DNA of 22,318 nt from Gordonia westfalica (GCF_900105725.1 NZ_FNLM01000032.1:1-22318); one strand, 5' to 3'; positions 1 to 7,113 are shown, counted from the first letter of the stretch. Translations and numbers: made by a program. The notes: a model not told the origin generated them from the sequence alone.

Positions 1-1208
1 TCCCTGAGATGGGTAAGATGTGCGGGCGTCGTGGCAGCGTTTTCAGCGGCAGTCGCGCGTCAACCTGGCGACGAAGATCTCGTCATCCTTGGCGAGCGGC
101 TGATCCCCAACGGTATTGATGTTGGCTCCAACACCGACAGTGATGTGTGGCTGCGCGCAAAGGATCTGGCGCGATAACCGCATCAAAGTGTGGTCGCTAA
201 GGAAGCCACCCATCACATGCTGAATTACGCCACCAGCTACATGACTGCATGGGTCGGGGACAATGGCACGCCGTCATCACGGCGACTCACGGAAATGATG
301 TACCGGCGACTGACCGTTGCAGCCGTGAAGGCGCGCGCCGCGATCCGTTGGTGGCGTGACTCGATGCGGAAACAGACTTTGCGATCGTGTGGTGTCAGAT
401 CGGCTGGCAGCTGTTCAGCCGTTCGGTGTGGGTAAACCCTGCCGAGGTGTGGAGCGGCGCATCCGCAACAACCGTGCCAGTTCGGATCAGTGGATGCGGC
501 GACAGAGTTCGTCATCACCGGCGAGGGCCGCCGGTGGTGGTGTTGAACAACCCGCTCGGATGGGTGAGTTCGAACCCCATCTCGACACCATCACCCGCAT
601 CAACGCGGAATCTCGAGCGTCGTGTGACATCAGCGATGCAGCGTGGCGTCAGCGCGCCTCACGGAGGTCTGCCACAGAAGGACGCCGAAGGCAACGACAT
701 CGATTGGCGTCGGTGTTCGAGCCGCGCCTGGTGCGTTGTGGACATCCTGCTGGTATCGAGTTGTGGGAGTCCGATGCCACCGATATTAGCCTCTTCTGGA
801 GGGTGTGAAGGATGACTTGCGGAGCTGTCGAGATGTCGGCCACCCGTTCCCGCGCTGCTTCCGGGTTCTCAGAATCAGTCGCTACCGCTCTGCTGCGATG
901 AAGAAGCGTTGATCCTGAAGGCGCGTGACCGACTTGACGTGGTTGATACGGGCTTGTCGGCGATCATCTCGAAAGCTTTGCGTATCGAGGGTTTGAGACC
1001 GAGAGACGATCTCCTTGTCGTGGAACCGCCGGATCACGTGTCGCTGTCGGAGAAGTAGACGCGCGGTGAAGGCGAAGGTGCGGGGAGTCATGGAAGTCGA
1101 TTGCCCGCAACATTCTTGGCTACTCGCCGAGCAGATCGAGCAGGATGCCTTAGATCTGGCTGACGAGCAGCTGATGAGTTTCGTGGACAACGCGAATGCC
1201 GAGTCTGA
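1..1208 (+). CDS. Portal protein, 3' part (frame broken by indels)
   Basis: The portal is the dodecameric ring at the capsid vertex through which the terminase pumps DNA and to which the connector attaches. This is the left-arm copy, lacking about the first 35 codons because the window starts inside the gene. Recognisable pieces in changing frames include AKEATHHMLNYATSYMTAW, DTITRIN, GLPQKDAEGNDIDW and, near the end, EQIEQDALDLADEQLMSF. Together with position between terminase and MuF these fit the SPP1 gp6-like portal family common in actinophages. The end lies at about 1206-1208 once a missing C near 1199 is restored, giving a C-terminus NANARV, and it overlaps the MuF start. There are many frame breaks. 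This is the poorest stretch of the left arm: 17 of the 22 bases of total arm offset accumulate between about 230 and 880. Confidence 0.85.
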
Positions 1209-1946
1209 TCGCTTCTGATCGGCTACCAACAGGCCGTTGCGGACGTCCGCGCGCGGGTGATGAACTACGCCAACGCAATCTGGGTGGGCTTCCCGCGTTC
1301 CGTGATGCTCAGGCAGAGAGGCTGATTGCCGACTGGTGCCGATGGTGACGGCGGACAACTTCAAGTCGCGAATCTGACGTCCAGTTATATTGCCCGTGCT
1401 GTATCAGGTGGAGTTCCGCTTCCAGTGGATCGAGACGGGTTACCCGTGGCCGTGGGTGGACCCCGAACTGTTGTACCGGAGCCTTTTGAGCAGGTATGGG
1501 CCGACCTTTCCGAATCCGCACCGCTGGATGCGGCAGTCGCGCCGGGCCACACGGTTGATGCATCTGGTGGCGACGGACATGCAGATGGCGAAGGTACGGC
1601 AGGCCGACGCGTCCCTCCAGCTGCTGGAGTCAAGGCGTACCGGCGGGTGCTGAACGGCCCAAGAACTGTGCTCTCTGTGTCATCGCCTCTACTCAGCGCT
1701 ATCACGTTGGTGACCTGTCGCCCATACACCCTGGATGTGACTGTTCGGTCGCTCCCGTGAAGTCGGATTGGAACGGCGACCGGGTGATCGATCCGGATCT
1801 ACTCGAGGACACACACAAGCAGGTGCGGGAACTTACCGGCGCCGACAATCGCGCCGCCCACGACTACCAGAAACTTCTCCTGGTCCGCGACCACGGAGAG
1901 ATCGGCCCGTCCTCACATGGCGGACCAGAACTTCAAAGCCGCCTAG
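1196..1946 (+). CDS. MuF-like minor capsid protein (frame broken)
   Basis: A head protein of the Mu gpF family, injected or placed at the portal vertex during head assembly. The C-terminal half is clear from about 1668 onward: a CALC pair, then HPGCDC about 25 residues later, the usual MuF zinc-type signature, followed by VKSDWNGDRVIDPDLLEDTH and VRDHGEIGP and ending NFKAA. The N-terminus reads MPESDRLLIGYQQAVADVRA when both arms are combined, with ATG at 1196 overlapping the portal end by about 13 bases, as expected for translational coupling. About 250 residues is normal. At least one break, at the C run near 1655-1662, occurs in both arms and so is either a systematic error or real. A protease role is not supported; no catalytic motif is visible. 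Confidence 0.85.
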
Positions 1947-2019
1947 AGCTTCCTCGCACACCAGTGCGGGATTTTGAGCGCCGCAACGGCGCACCATCCG
2001 ACGAAACGTCAGGAGCAAC

Positions 2020-2598
2020 ATGCCCGAGGAAACTGCTGCCGCCGAAACGGTTGACCAGCAAGACGACCCGACCGCCGAGGTTGAGACCACCGACAGTGAG
2101 CCCACGCTCAGTGTGGAGGATCTCATCGCTGAACGCGACAAGTGGAAGTCGCTGTCTCGCGAGAACGAGAAGGGCCGGAAGGCGAACGCCGACAAGGCCC
2201 GCAAGTACGACGAACTGCTGGCGCAGAAGGAACGCGACGAGCAGACCTGGCAGGAGCGGCCGAAAAGGCCGAAGCTGCCCTCGCTGCAAACACGAAGCAG
2301 CGGGAACGCGACAACCTCGCCAAGAAGATCGTGGAAGGCACCGATGTGCCCGCGGATCTACTCGTCGGTGACACCGAGGAGGAGATGCGCGCCCATCTCG
2401 ACCGCCTGCAATCGTTCCGCGGACCCAAGCAGACCGTACCGCCCGCTGCCCCGGCATCGGTGGTTGCCAATGCCGATGCGGCGCCGGCGAACAAGGTGCA
2501 GCAGCTCACTCAGGCAGACCTGAAGAACATGTCCCAGCCCAGATTCGCGACGCTGACGCCAAAGGCCAGCTCGACGAACTCAAGGCATCCGAAAGTAA
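2020..2598 (+). CDS. Capsid scaffolding protein (frame broken)
   Basis: About 190 residues, strongly charged and with predicted coiled coil: an acidic N-terminus (PEETAAAETVDQQDDP), then Lys/Glu-rich heptads (DLIAERDKWKSLSRENEK, then AEKAEAALAANTKQRERD), an alanine/proline-rich linker and a C-terminal QADLKNMSP.QIRDADAKGQ. Scaffolds of this type guide coat assembly and then leave the prohead. The ATG at 2020 follows AGGAG at 2011-2015. It ends just before the coat RBS (stop near 2596-2598 if one base is restored). Position directly before the coat gene supports the call. The frame breaks near 2254 (a missing G before GCGGCC) and near 2540. Confidence 0.83.
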
Positions 2599-2607
2599 GG
2601 AGCCATC

Positions 2608-3426
2608 ATGGCCATCACCATTTCATTCCGAACTGTGGCGGCGAACATCACCCAGGCGTGGGACGCCGAGAAGGTGTTCGCCGCTCTGCTCGACCGCCAG
2701 TACGAAGGCGTCGCGACAAAGGGCAACACCGTCCACATCCCCGGTGTCGTCGCACCCGCGATCAAGGACTACAAGGCCAACAACCGCACCACGTCGGCTG
2801 ACGCCATCACCGACACCGGCGTCGACCTCCTGATCGACCAGGAGAAGAACTTCGACTTCAAGGTCGACGACATCGACGCCGCCCAGTCTGCGGGCAGCCT
2901 GGCCCCGTACACCGACGCCGCCGGAAAGGCGCTCGTCGATGACGCGGACAAGTTCATCGCCACCATGCTCGCCGCCGGAGCCACCAACCTGTCGGGCTCC
3001 GCTCCGGACACCGGGAACAAGGCATTCGACCTCGTCAAGGCTGCTCGTGTGGCCCTGAACAAGAAGAACGCCCCGCCTCCGGCCGAGTTCTCGTGTGCAA
3101 CGCCGACTTCGAAGGTCTGCTCCTCGGCGCGGATTCGAAGCTCACCAGCTTCGATGTGTCCGGCGACAACAACGGCCTCCGCAACGGCACCATCGGCTCC
3201 CTCCTCGGTTCCGTGTGCTGTCGTCGAACAACCTGCCCAACAACTCCACCCCGGCTTCGTGGCGTTCCACCCGGAGGCCGCGGCCTACGTGTCGCAGCTC
3301 GATAAGGTGGAGGCCCTGCGCGCCGACAACAGCTTCGCCGACCGGCTGCGCGGCCTGCACGTGTACGGCGGCAAGGTTGTCCGTCCGGACGGCGTCGTCA
3401 AGTTCGGAATGACTTCGGGTAGCTGA
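2608..3426 (+). CDS. Major capsid protein, P22 gp5-like (frame broken internally)
   Basis: The shell subunit. About 272 residues with an HK97-fold coat of the P22 gp5 type inferred from the N-terminus (TISFRTVAANITQAWDAEKV), the segment VHIPGVVAPAIKDYKAN, the DLLIDQEKNFDFKVDDIDA stretch and the C-terminal VAFHPEAAAYVSQL and GLHVYGGKVVRPDG. ATG at 2608 follows AAGGAG (2597-2602) by five bases. Residues about 160-215 are read in the wrong frame between a lost G near 3083 and a compensating change near 3220-3245; the correct frame gives RVLVCNADFEGLLLGADSKL. Because both ends of the gene are in one frame, the left copy looks intact in length but its centre is false. Last 15 bases are identical to those of the major tail gene. 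Confidence 0.88.
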   Translation: MAITISFRTVAANITQAWDAEKVFAALLDRQYEGVATKGNTVHIPGVVAPAIKDYKANNRTTSADAITDTGVDLLIDQEKNFDFKVDDIDAAQSAGSLAPYTDAAGKALVDDADKFIATMLAAGATNLSGSAPDTGNKAFDLVKAARVALNKKNAPPPAEFSCATPTSKVCSSARIRSSPASMCPATTTASATAPSAPSSVPCAVVEQPAQQLHPGFVAFHPEAAAYVSQLDKVEALRADNSFADRLRGLHVYGGKVVRPDGVVKFGMTSGS

Positions 3427-3431
3427 TCCAG

Positions 3432-3999
3432 GTGTCTCTTCCTCCCTTGCTGTTCGTGACGACGTGATCGCCGTGGCGCAAAGGGACCTGACCGAACCTG
3501 AGCACGCGTCGGTGTATCAACTGTTGGATGCGGCATCGGACCAGTTCCGTGCCGCATCCCAACAGCAGTTCACCCCGGCGAGTCGACGGTGCGGTTGAAG
3601 GTGAATGGTGGGCGGGTCCGTCTGGACCAGTTGCCAGTCACAGGGGTGACGTCTGTGACCGATGACGCGGGAAACTCTGTGGACTACACCCGAAATGGGA
3701 TGTGGTTGACCGTCGGATGTGATTCTTCACGGTTCCTCACTGTCACATACTCGCATGGCGGAGAAGTGCCGCCGCGTGTGAAGAATGCGGTCGCCGAAAT
3801 GGTGATCCGCGCTCTTGTGACGCCGGAGGAAGTGATGGCCGGAGCCCGGTCGCTGACCGACTCCGCAGGTCCGATCTCGCAGACCACTGCATGGTCGGTC
3901 CGAGCGCCGAACTCGGGTTTGCAGATGTCCGAGTCGGACCTGAAGTTGGCGGCATCGTTTCGCTGGCAGGGAGGGCAAGTCATTGTCCAGGCACCGTAG
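3432..3999 (+). CDS. Head-tail adaptor (connector 1), frame broken near the 5' end
   Basis: About 190 residues. N-terminus is helical (SLAVRDDVIAVAQRDLTEPEH, then VYQLLDAASDQFRAASQQQF), followed by a beta-rich region (RLDQLPVTGVTSVTDDAG) and a C-terminal helix (AVAEMVIRALVTPEEV). This matches the HK97 gp6 / SPP1 gp15 adaptor style: a ring that docks below the portal. I place the start at the GTG at 3432, five bases after the coat stop, with one indel near 3445 and another near 3577 needed to keep the frame open; the part from 3589 is uninterrupted. It overlaps the next gene by 17 bases. Confidence 0.75.
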
Positions 4000-4344
4000 G
4001 GGAATACCCGCCGTCTTCGACGTAGAACACCTGCCGTTCAACGGAACCGGCGCCGACGACTACGGCAACGATGTCGAGTCCTGGGGCGAACCGGACCGCG
4101 GAAGTTCGTGACGTTCATCGACCCACAAAGCGATGAACTAGATCTCCCGGGGCACATCCGGGACTCCGTTGACGTGGGAATCATCGTCCTCCCCGATTTC
4201 GGTCCGGTGTCACCACGTGACAGGGAAGTCATCGACGGAACTGTCTATGACGTTGTCGGCCAACCCAAGGACTACACCAGGATTCCGTCTCTCACGGGCG
4301 GCGGTTGCTACGTCGTAACTCTGAAGGTGGTGAAGTCGTCGTGA
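3983..4344 (+). CDS. Head-tail stopper (connector 2), one-base deletion
   Basis: About 120 residues starting MSRHRRGIPAVFDVEH from a TTG at 3983 inside the 3' end of the adaptor gene. The second half (IDPQSDELDLPGHIRDSVDV, then GTVYDVVGQPKDY) has the V-D-G-x-x-Y-x-V-x-G-x-P pattern of SPP1 gp16-like stoppers, which close the connector and hold DNA in. A C is missing in the run near 4096 (the right arm has CCC where this arm has CC), splitting the gene here; the right arm carries it whole. Ends at 4344, overlapping the next start as GTGA. Confidence 0.75.
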
Positions 4345-4597
4345 GAATCGAGTGGAATCAGAAGGCGTTCAAGGACGTCCGATACGGTCGGACGTCCGAC
4401 ATCATCAGCGAGCTCGAGGGTCATGCTGAGCGCATTGCTGACGATGCGAGCGCTATGGCGAGGGCACGTACGCGGTGGGTTCACGGGCAGGCATGGCACG
4501 TCCCCAGGGCCGTTGGCGTGCCTCTGTCGTCACCGCCGACTACAAGGCGCAACGCGACAATGCCCGCAACAACACGATCCTCAGGGCTCTCGGATAA
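4341..4597 (+). CDS. HK97 gp10-like neck / tail-completion protein
   Basis: About 85 residues, VRIEWNQKAFKDVRYGRTS to NNTILRALG. Short basic proteins at this place, with a helix-rich N-terminus and a late segment rich in Ala/Arg (QRDNARNNTILRAL), are usually HK97 gp10-like neck or tail-completion proteins. GTG at 4341 overlaps the preceding stop (GTGA), a coupling arrangement. A G is missing near 4456 in this arm (GGG in the right arm), so the frame shifts at SAMGEG. Function is inferred mainly from order: adaptor, stopper, gp10-like, terminator, tail tube. Confidence 0.65.
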
Positions 4598-4600
4598 CTG

Positions 4601-4981
4601 ATGTCGACACCCACGCTGGCGGCGCTCTCCATCTGCCGAGCGGCGCTGCCTGGAGTGAAGTTCTCCACGACCGTCTCAGAAGACCCTGCCCGATTCGGGA
4701 GGGTTTCTCGTATCGGCGGCCCACGGGATCGCTCACTGGATCGCGCTCGCATCCTTGTCGAACTGTACGGCTCAACCCCCAAGGGCAGCCCGGACACGGC
4801 GTGGACTGAGCAATCGATCGGAACCATCGCGGACGGATTCCAGGCTGCATCCTCGGGCGGCCATGGGCAGGCCTGTGGGTAACCGACTGGGTCATGAACA
4901 GCCTGGCCGACTATCCCAACCCGGACTATGAAAAGCATTCCCGTTCCAGTTCACCGGACACTCTTCGTGCTCCGAACCTAA
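4601..4981 (+). CDS. Tail terminator protein (frame broken near 3' end)
   Basis: 127 residues in the intact right-arm copy: MSTPTLAALSICRAALPGVK, then RVSRIGGPRDRSLDRARILV and a C-terminal DYEKHSRFQFTGTLFVLR. The N-terminal helix, the central IGG.RD basic stretch and the closing beta strands fit the tail-terminator family that caps the tail tube and joins it to the neck. It starts three bases after the previous stop. This arm loses single G/C bases near 4861, 4944 and 4957, so its last third is out of frame. Confidence 0.7.
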
Positions 4982-5005
4982 AGTCTCCTAACTGAATAAC
5001 CCTTT

Positions 5006-5020
5006 CGCGGCTCCTGGTCA
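5006..5020 (-). repeat. 15-base inverted repeat, upstream unit
   Basis: CGCGGCTCCTGGTCA, the exact reverse complement of 5713-5727. The pair brackets the major tail gene. A shorter form, TCCTGGTCA, recurs at 5785-5793 next to the chaperone start. Both arms agree, at 14885-14899 and 14177-14191, so it is not a read error. Confidence 0.85.
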
Positions 5021-5043
5021 CCTCGCCTGAAAGGGGCAAAACA

Positions 5044-5637
5044 ATGGCAGTCGAACACTCTTACGTGGCGCAGTCGCTCGACGGCGGCGTCTACTGGCGG
5101 GCACCTCTGGGTACCACGCTTCCCACCGCTCCGGTCGAGTCGCCGGAAGACCTGAACGCCGCGTTCGAGGACCACGGAACCGCGGCGGTCGACGGCCTGT
5201 CGGTCGGCATCACCCGCACCTCGAACACCGTCAAGGACTTCGACGGTGGCGACTACGTCGATGTGCAGACCGAGTACGGCACCAGCTTCAAGATCAAGCT
5301 GCTCGACGTCGACCTGCCGTCGGTGAAGCGGACCGTCGCAGGTGACGACAACGTCACCCTCATCCCCGCTGCCGGCGGCAAGGGGCAGCGCTACCACGTC
5401 CGCCACAACTCGTCGCAGCTTCCGCTGTCGGCCCACGTGTTCGCCACGAAGTGCGGCAAGAAGTTCAAGACGTACGTCGTGGAGAAGGGCCGCGTCTCGG
5501 AGATCGCGGAGTGGAAGGACGAGTCGCAGGACGCGTCGGGCGTGGAGTTGACGATCCGAGCGTTCCGCAACTCCAACGGCGACTACGTCGACGAGTTCGG
5601 CGACGTGGACGGCATCGCCGCCACTTCGGGTAGCTGA
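5044..5637 (+). CDS. Major tail (tube) protein
   Basis: 197 residues, intact and identical in length in both arms. Starts MAVEHSYVAQSLDGGVYWRA and closes with RAFRNSNGDYVDEFGDVDG and a short TSGS tail. The sequence is beta-rich with few helices, as in siphovirus tail tube subunits that stack in rings around the tape measure. GAAAGGGG at 5029-5036 is a strong RBS seven bases before the ATG. It is followed by a strong hairpin at 5645, and its position between tail terminator and G/G-T chaperones is the standard one. Codon use is strongly biased to C/G third positions, consistent with high expression. Confidence 0.87.
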   Translation: MAVEHSYVAQSLDGGVYWRAPLGTTLPTAPVESPEDLNAAFEDHGTAAVDGLSVGITRTSNTVKDFDGGDYVDVQTEYGTSFKIKLLDVDLPSVKRTVAGDDNVTLIPAAGGKGQRYHVRHNSSQLPLSAHVFATKCGKKFKTYVVEKGRVSEIAEWKDESQDASGVELTIRAFRNSNGDYVDEFGDVDGIAATSGS

Positions 5638-5644
5638 CCCGTCT

Positions 5645-5674
5645 TGCCCGGGGAGGTATCTAGCCTCCCGGGCA
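5645..5674 (+). terminator. Hairpin after the major tail gene
   Basis: TGCCCGGGGAGG and CCTCCCGGGCA around TATCTAG. The right arm has one more C and gives a perfect 12-bp stem with a 7-base loop. There is no U tract, so it may be a GC-type actinobacterial terminator, an attenuator that lowers expression downstream, or a stabiliser of the tail mRNA 3' end. Confidence 0.65.
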
Positions 5675-5682
5675 CACAATCT

Positions 5683-5757
5683 CGGCCTGGCGAAGGGGTG
5701 TCATGTTGTCCCTGACCAGGAGCCGCGTCCTTTTGCCAGGCCGGGGCTGCTCCTGGT
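5683..5757 (+). promoter_or_regulatory. Interlocked inverted repeats (possible pseudoknot) before the chaperone gene
   Basis: CGGCCTGGC (5683-5691) pairs with GCCAGGCCG (5735-5743), and ACCAGGAGC (5715-5723) pairs with GCTCCTGGT (5749-5757). The order a-b-a'-b' is that of an H-type pseudoknot. TGACCAGGA at 5713-5721 could instead pair with TCCTGGTCA at 5785-5793, which lies between the weak RBS GAAAGG (5778-5783) and the chaperone ATG at 5798. Conserved in both arms. Confidence 0.5.
5713..5727 (+). repeat. 15-base inverted repeat, downstream unit
   Basis: TGACCAGGAGCCGCG, the exact reverse complement of 5006-5020; the two units enclose the major tail gene and its hairpin. This unit is also part of the interlocked repeats of 5683-5757. 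Confidence 0.85.
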
Positions 5758-5797
5758 TGAAGTTCTATCCCAATGTTGAAAGGTTCCTGGTCAAACC

Positions 5798-6227
5798 ATG
5801 TCTGTTCCCGAAGGCTACGCAGTAGCCCCTCGTCCGACGATCACCTGTTGAAGTTCGCCGTCCCATCCCCGGGCGCGATCCGGTACTGGTGTCGATGCCG
5901 CCGCGCAAGTGGATGGACCCCGCCGAGATCAAGAAGTACCAGGACTGGATCACCCCGTTCGGGGAAGCGGATGTGAAGATCGCCGAATGGGCGAACAGCC
6001 TCAACAGCGCGGAGAAGACGCTGCCGCGCCCGGTCGACGCAGAGGAAACCCTGAAGGGTTTCGAGGAGAAGGAAGTCACCCTCCGGTGGCTCAAGCCGTA
6101 CGTGTCGGCTGCCGAGTACAAGCTCCTGATGACGAAGATCCCTGAGGGCACCATCCAGTGGATCAAGAAGCAGCTCGAAGATCCTGACATCACAGTGGGG
6201 GAATCTTCGGCCTCCGCCGACTCCTAG
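5798..6227 (+). CDS. Tail assembly chaperone G (two one-base deletions in this arm)
   Basis: Equivalent of lambda gpG: a chaperone that binds the tape measure during tail assembly. Combining both arms gives about 143 residues: MSVPEGYAVAPSSDDHLLKF, then VPIPGRDPVLVSMPPRKWMD, PAEIKKYQDWITPFGEADV and a C-terminal KKQLEDPDITVGESSASADS. In this arm one C is missing near 5828 and one near 5863; from 5889 the frame is open to the TAG at 6225-6227. It is translated alone or as G-T by -1 slippage at 6195-6203. The start ATG is 14 bases after GAAAGG, longer than ideal. Confidence 0.82.
6195..6203 (+). promoter_or_regulatory. -1 programmed frameshift site
   Basis: GTGGGGGAA: zero-frame codons GTG GGG GAA. 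A one-base slip back on the five-G run lets reading continue as GGA ATC TTC in the -1 frame for 136 codons (to 6607), 24 bases before the G stop. It is not a textbook X-XXY-YYZ heptamer, but G-rich slippery runs are usual in actinophage G/G-T genes. The five Gs are the same in both arms. Confidence 0.75.
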
Positions 6228-6607
6228 ACGAGCACGGGGAGGCCATCGAGTACGACCTGATTTCCCGCGGCCTCAGGTTGCGGGATCTCGGGAAGCCCTG
6301 GTTTTCATGGACTGACCTGCGGGCTATTGTCCGCAGGGCTCGCACAGACCACGCAATGGAGCTGTTCCGGGCATGGAATCCTGACACTTGGCTGTGGTCT
6401 GATCCGTCTGTGATGCTCTTGTCGGAGGTGGCGACGATCGTTTCCGACCTCCGATACATGCAGGCGTTGACCACGTTTAACGAAGTGCCTGAGATCTACT
6501 TCCCGGCCCGGTATGGGCCGCCTCGGGATGACGCTGCCGAAGCTACCGAGGGCGAAGGTCCCAGCGAGGCTGAGAAGGCTCGGGCGGTCGCGGCGTCGAT
6601 GCGCTAG
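6200..6607 (+). CDS. Tail assembly chaperone T domain, made as G-T fusion
   Basis: Has no own convincing start; it is reached by -1 slippage from G. The -1 frame reads GIFGLRRLLDEHGEAIEYD, LISRGLRLRDLGKPWFSWTD, then RAIVRRARTDHAMELFRAW and an acidic tail. The L-L-D-x-H-G-E-A-I-E-x-D-L-x-x-x-G-x-R-L-R-D-L pattern is the hallmark of actinophage T domains. The fusion links the chaperone to tail-tube subunits during assembly around the tape measure. Its TAG stop (6605-6607) overlaps, on the other strand, the stop of the lipoprotein gene. Unlike most phages, it is separated from the tape measure by 1.4 kb of accessory genes. Confidence 0.82.
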   Translation, partial: GIFGLRRLLDEHGEAIEYDLISRGLRLRDLGKPWFSWTDLRAIVRRARTDHAMELFRAWNPDTWLWSDPSVMLLSEVATIVSDLRYMQALTTFNEVPEIYFPARYGPPRDDAAEATEGEGPSEAEKARAVAASMR

Positions 6608-7077
6608 ATATCACCGGACTTCACTAGTTCGCCGCCGAACTGTCCCGCAATCTGGCCTGCCATGACCGCGTTCTGGTCGAGGCTGATCAGCCAGGTTGGT
6701 CCCGTTACGTAGTAGTGGCGATCGCCAGTGATGTCTCCCGTGATGTCAGAGTGCTTTACCGATGCAGCGATTCCCTTCGAGGCGAGGTCTTCTGAGAACC
6801 ACACACTCAGTCGAGCTTCGGCCGTTGGGGTTAGTGGGCACGATCCGTGCTCAGCCTTCGGCCCCGAGGTTGCGTCAGTAACCAGGCATGGGAAGCCGGC
6901 TGAAGTTAGTCCGGCCGCGAGTTGACTCACTGACGTGTACGCACCTGCGACTGCAGGGGCAGGTGCGGAGGCCGACGATGTCGCAGGAGCCTTACCGGCC
7001 TCGGGGCTTCGGTCGCTGCACCCAGAGGCGGCGAGGGCGAATGCGATTACTGGGATGGCAATGCATGCACGTTTCAT
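6604..7077 (-). CDS. Phage-encoded lipoprotein (moron-like)
   Basis: 157 residues, identical in length in both arms. Signal peptide MKRACIAIPVIAFALAASGC: basic n-region, hydrophobic core and a lipobox L-A-A-S-G-C with the modified Cys at residue 20. An Ala/Pro/Ser-rich linker follows, then a small globular domain with two Cys (CLV and CPL, about 18 residues apart) that may form a disulphide. It would be anchored outside the host membrane. It lies antisense to the tail operon with its own probable leaderless promoter, which points to expression in the lysogen or independently of late genes. Surface lipoproteins of temperate phages often block superinfection, but nothing here proves that role. 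I do not recognise the family. Confidence 0.8.
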   Translation of the reverse strand: MKRACIAIPVIAFALAASGCSDRSPEAGKAPATSSASAPAPAVAGAYTSVSQLAAGLTSAGFPCLVTDATSGPKAEHGSCPLTPTAEARLSVWFSEDLASKGIAASVKHSDITGDITGDRHYYVTGPTWLISLDQNAVMAGQIAGQFGGELVKSGDI

Positions 7078-7083
7078 CTCGAC

Positions 7084-7089
7084 AGGATA
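7084..7089 (-). promoter_or_regulatory. -10 box for the lipoprotein, likely leaderless
   Basis: On the minus strand TATCCT (a TANNNT match) lies six bases before the ATG of the lipoprotein, so transcription should begin at or next to the A of ATG. No Shine-Dalgarno is present. No good -35 is seen, which is common in actinobacteria. Confidence 0.55.
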
Positions 7090-7113
7090 AGCCGTCAGTG
7101 CGACGACCCGAGA

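Noticed and set aside
1..1750. Many true pseudogenes in the head module
   Set aside because: The breaks differ between the arms and sit in G/C runs, so they are sequence errors in intact genes.
1978..1992. GCGCCG-CAA-CGGCGC hairpin between MuF and scaffold as a terminator
   Set aside because: The stem is six pairs with a three-base loop and no U tract, inside a tightly packed operon. It is more likely incidental or a minor mRNA structure.
4978..5679. Minus-strand open frame of 233 codons over the major tail gene
   Set aside because: Antisense shadow of a well-supported gene, and the mirror of the frame at 13950-14927.
5703..5826. Small gene of about 40 codons between the major tail and chaperone genes
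   Set aside because: GAAGGGG precedes its ATG, but the frame reads through the crossed inverted repeats and into the chaperone gene in another frame. The peptide has no recognisable pattern.
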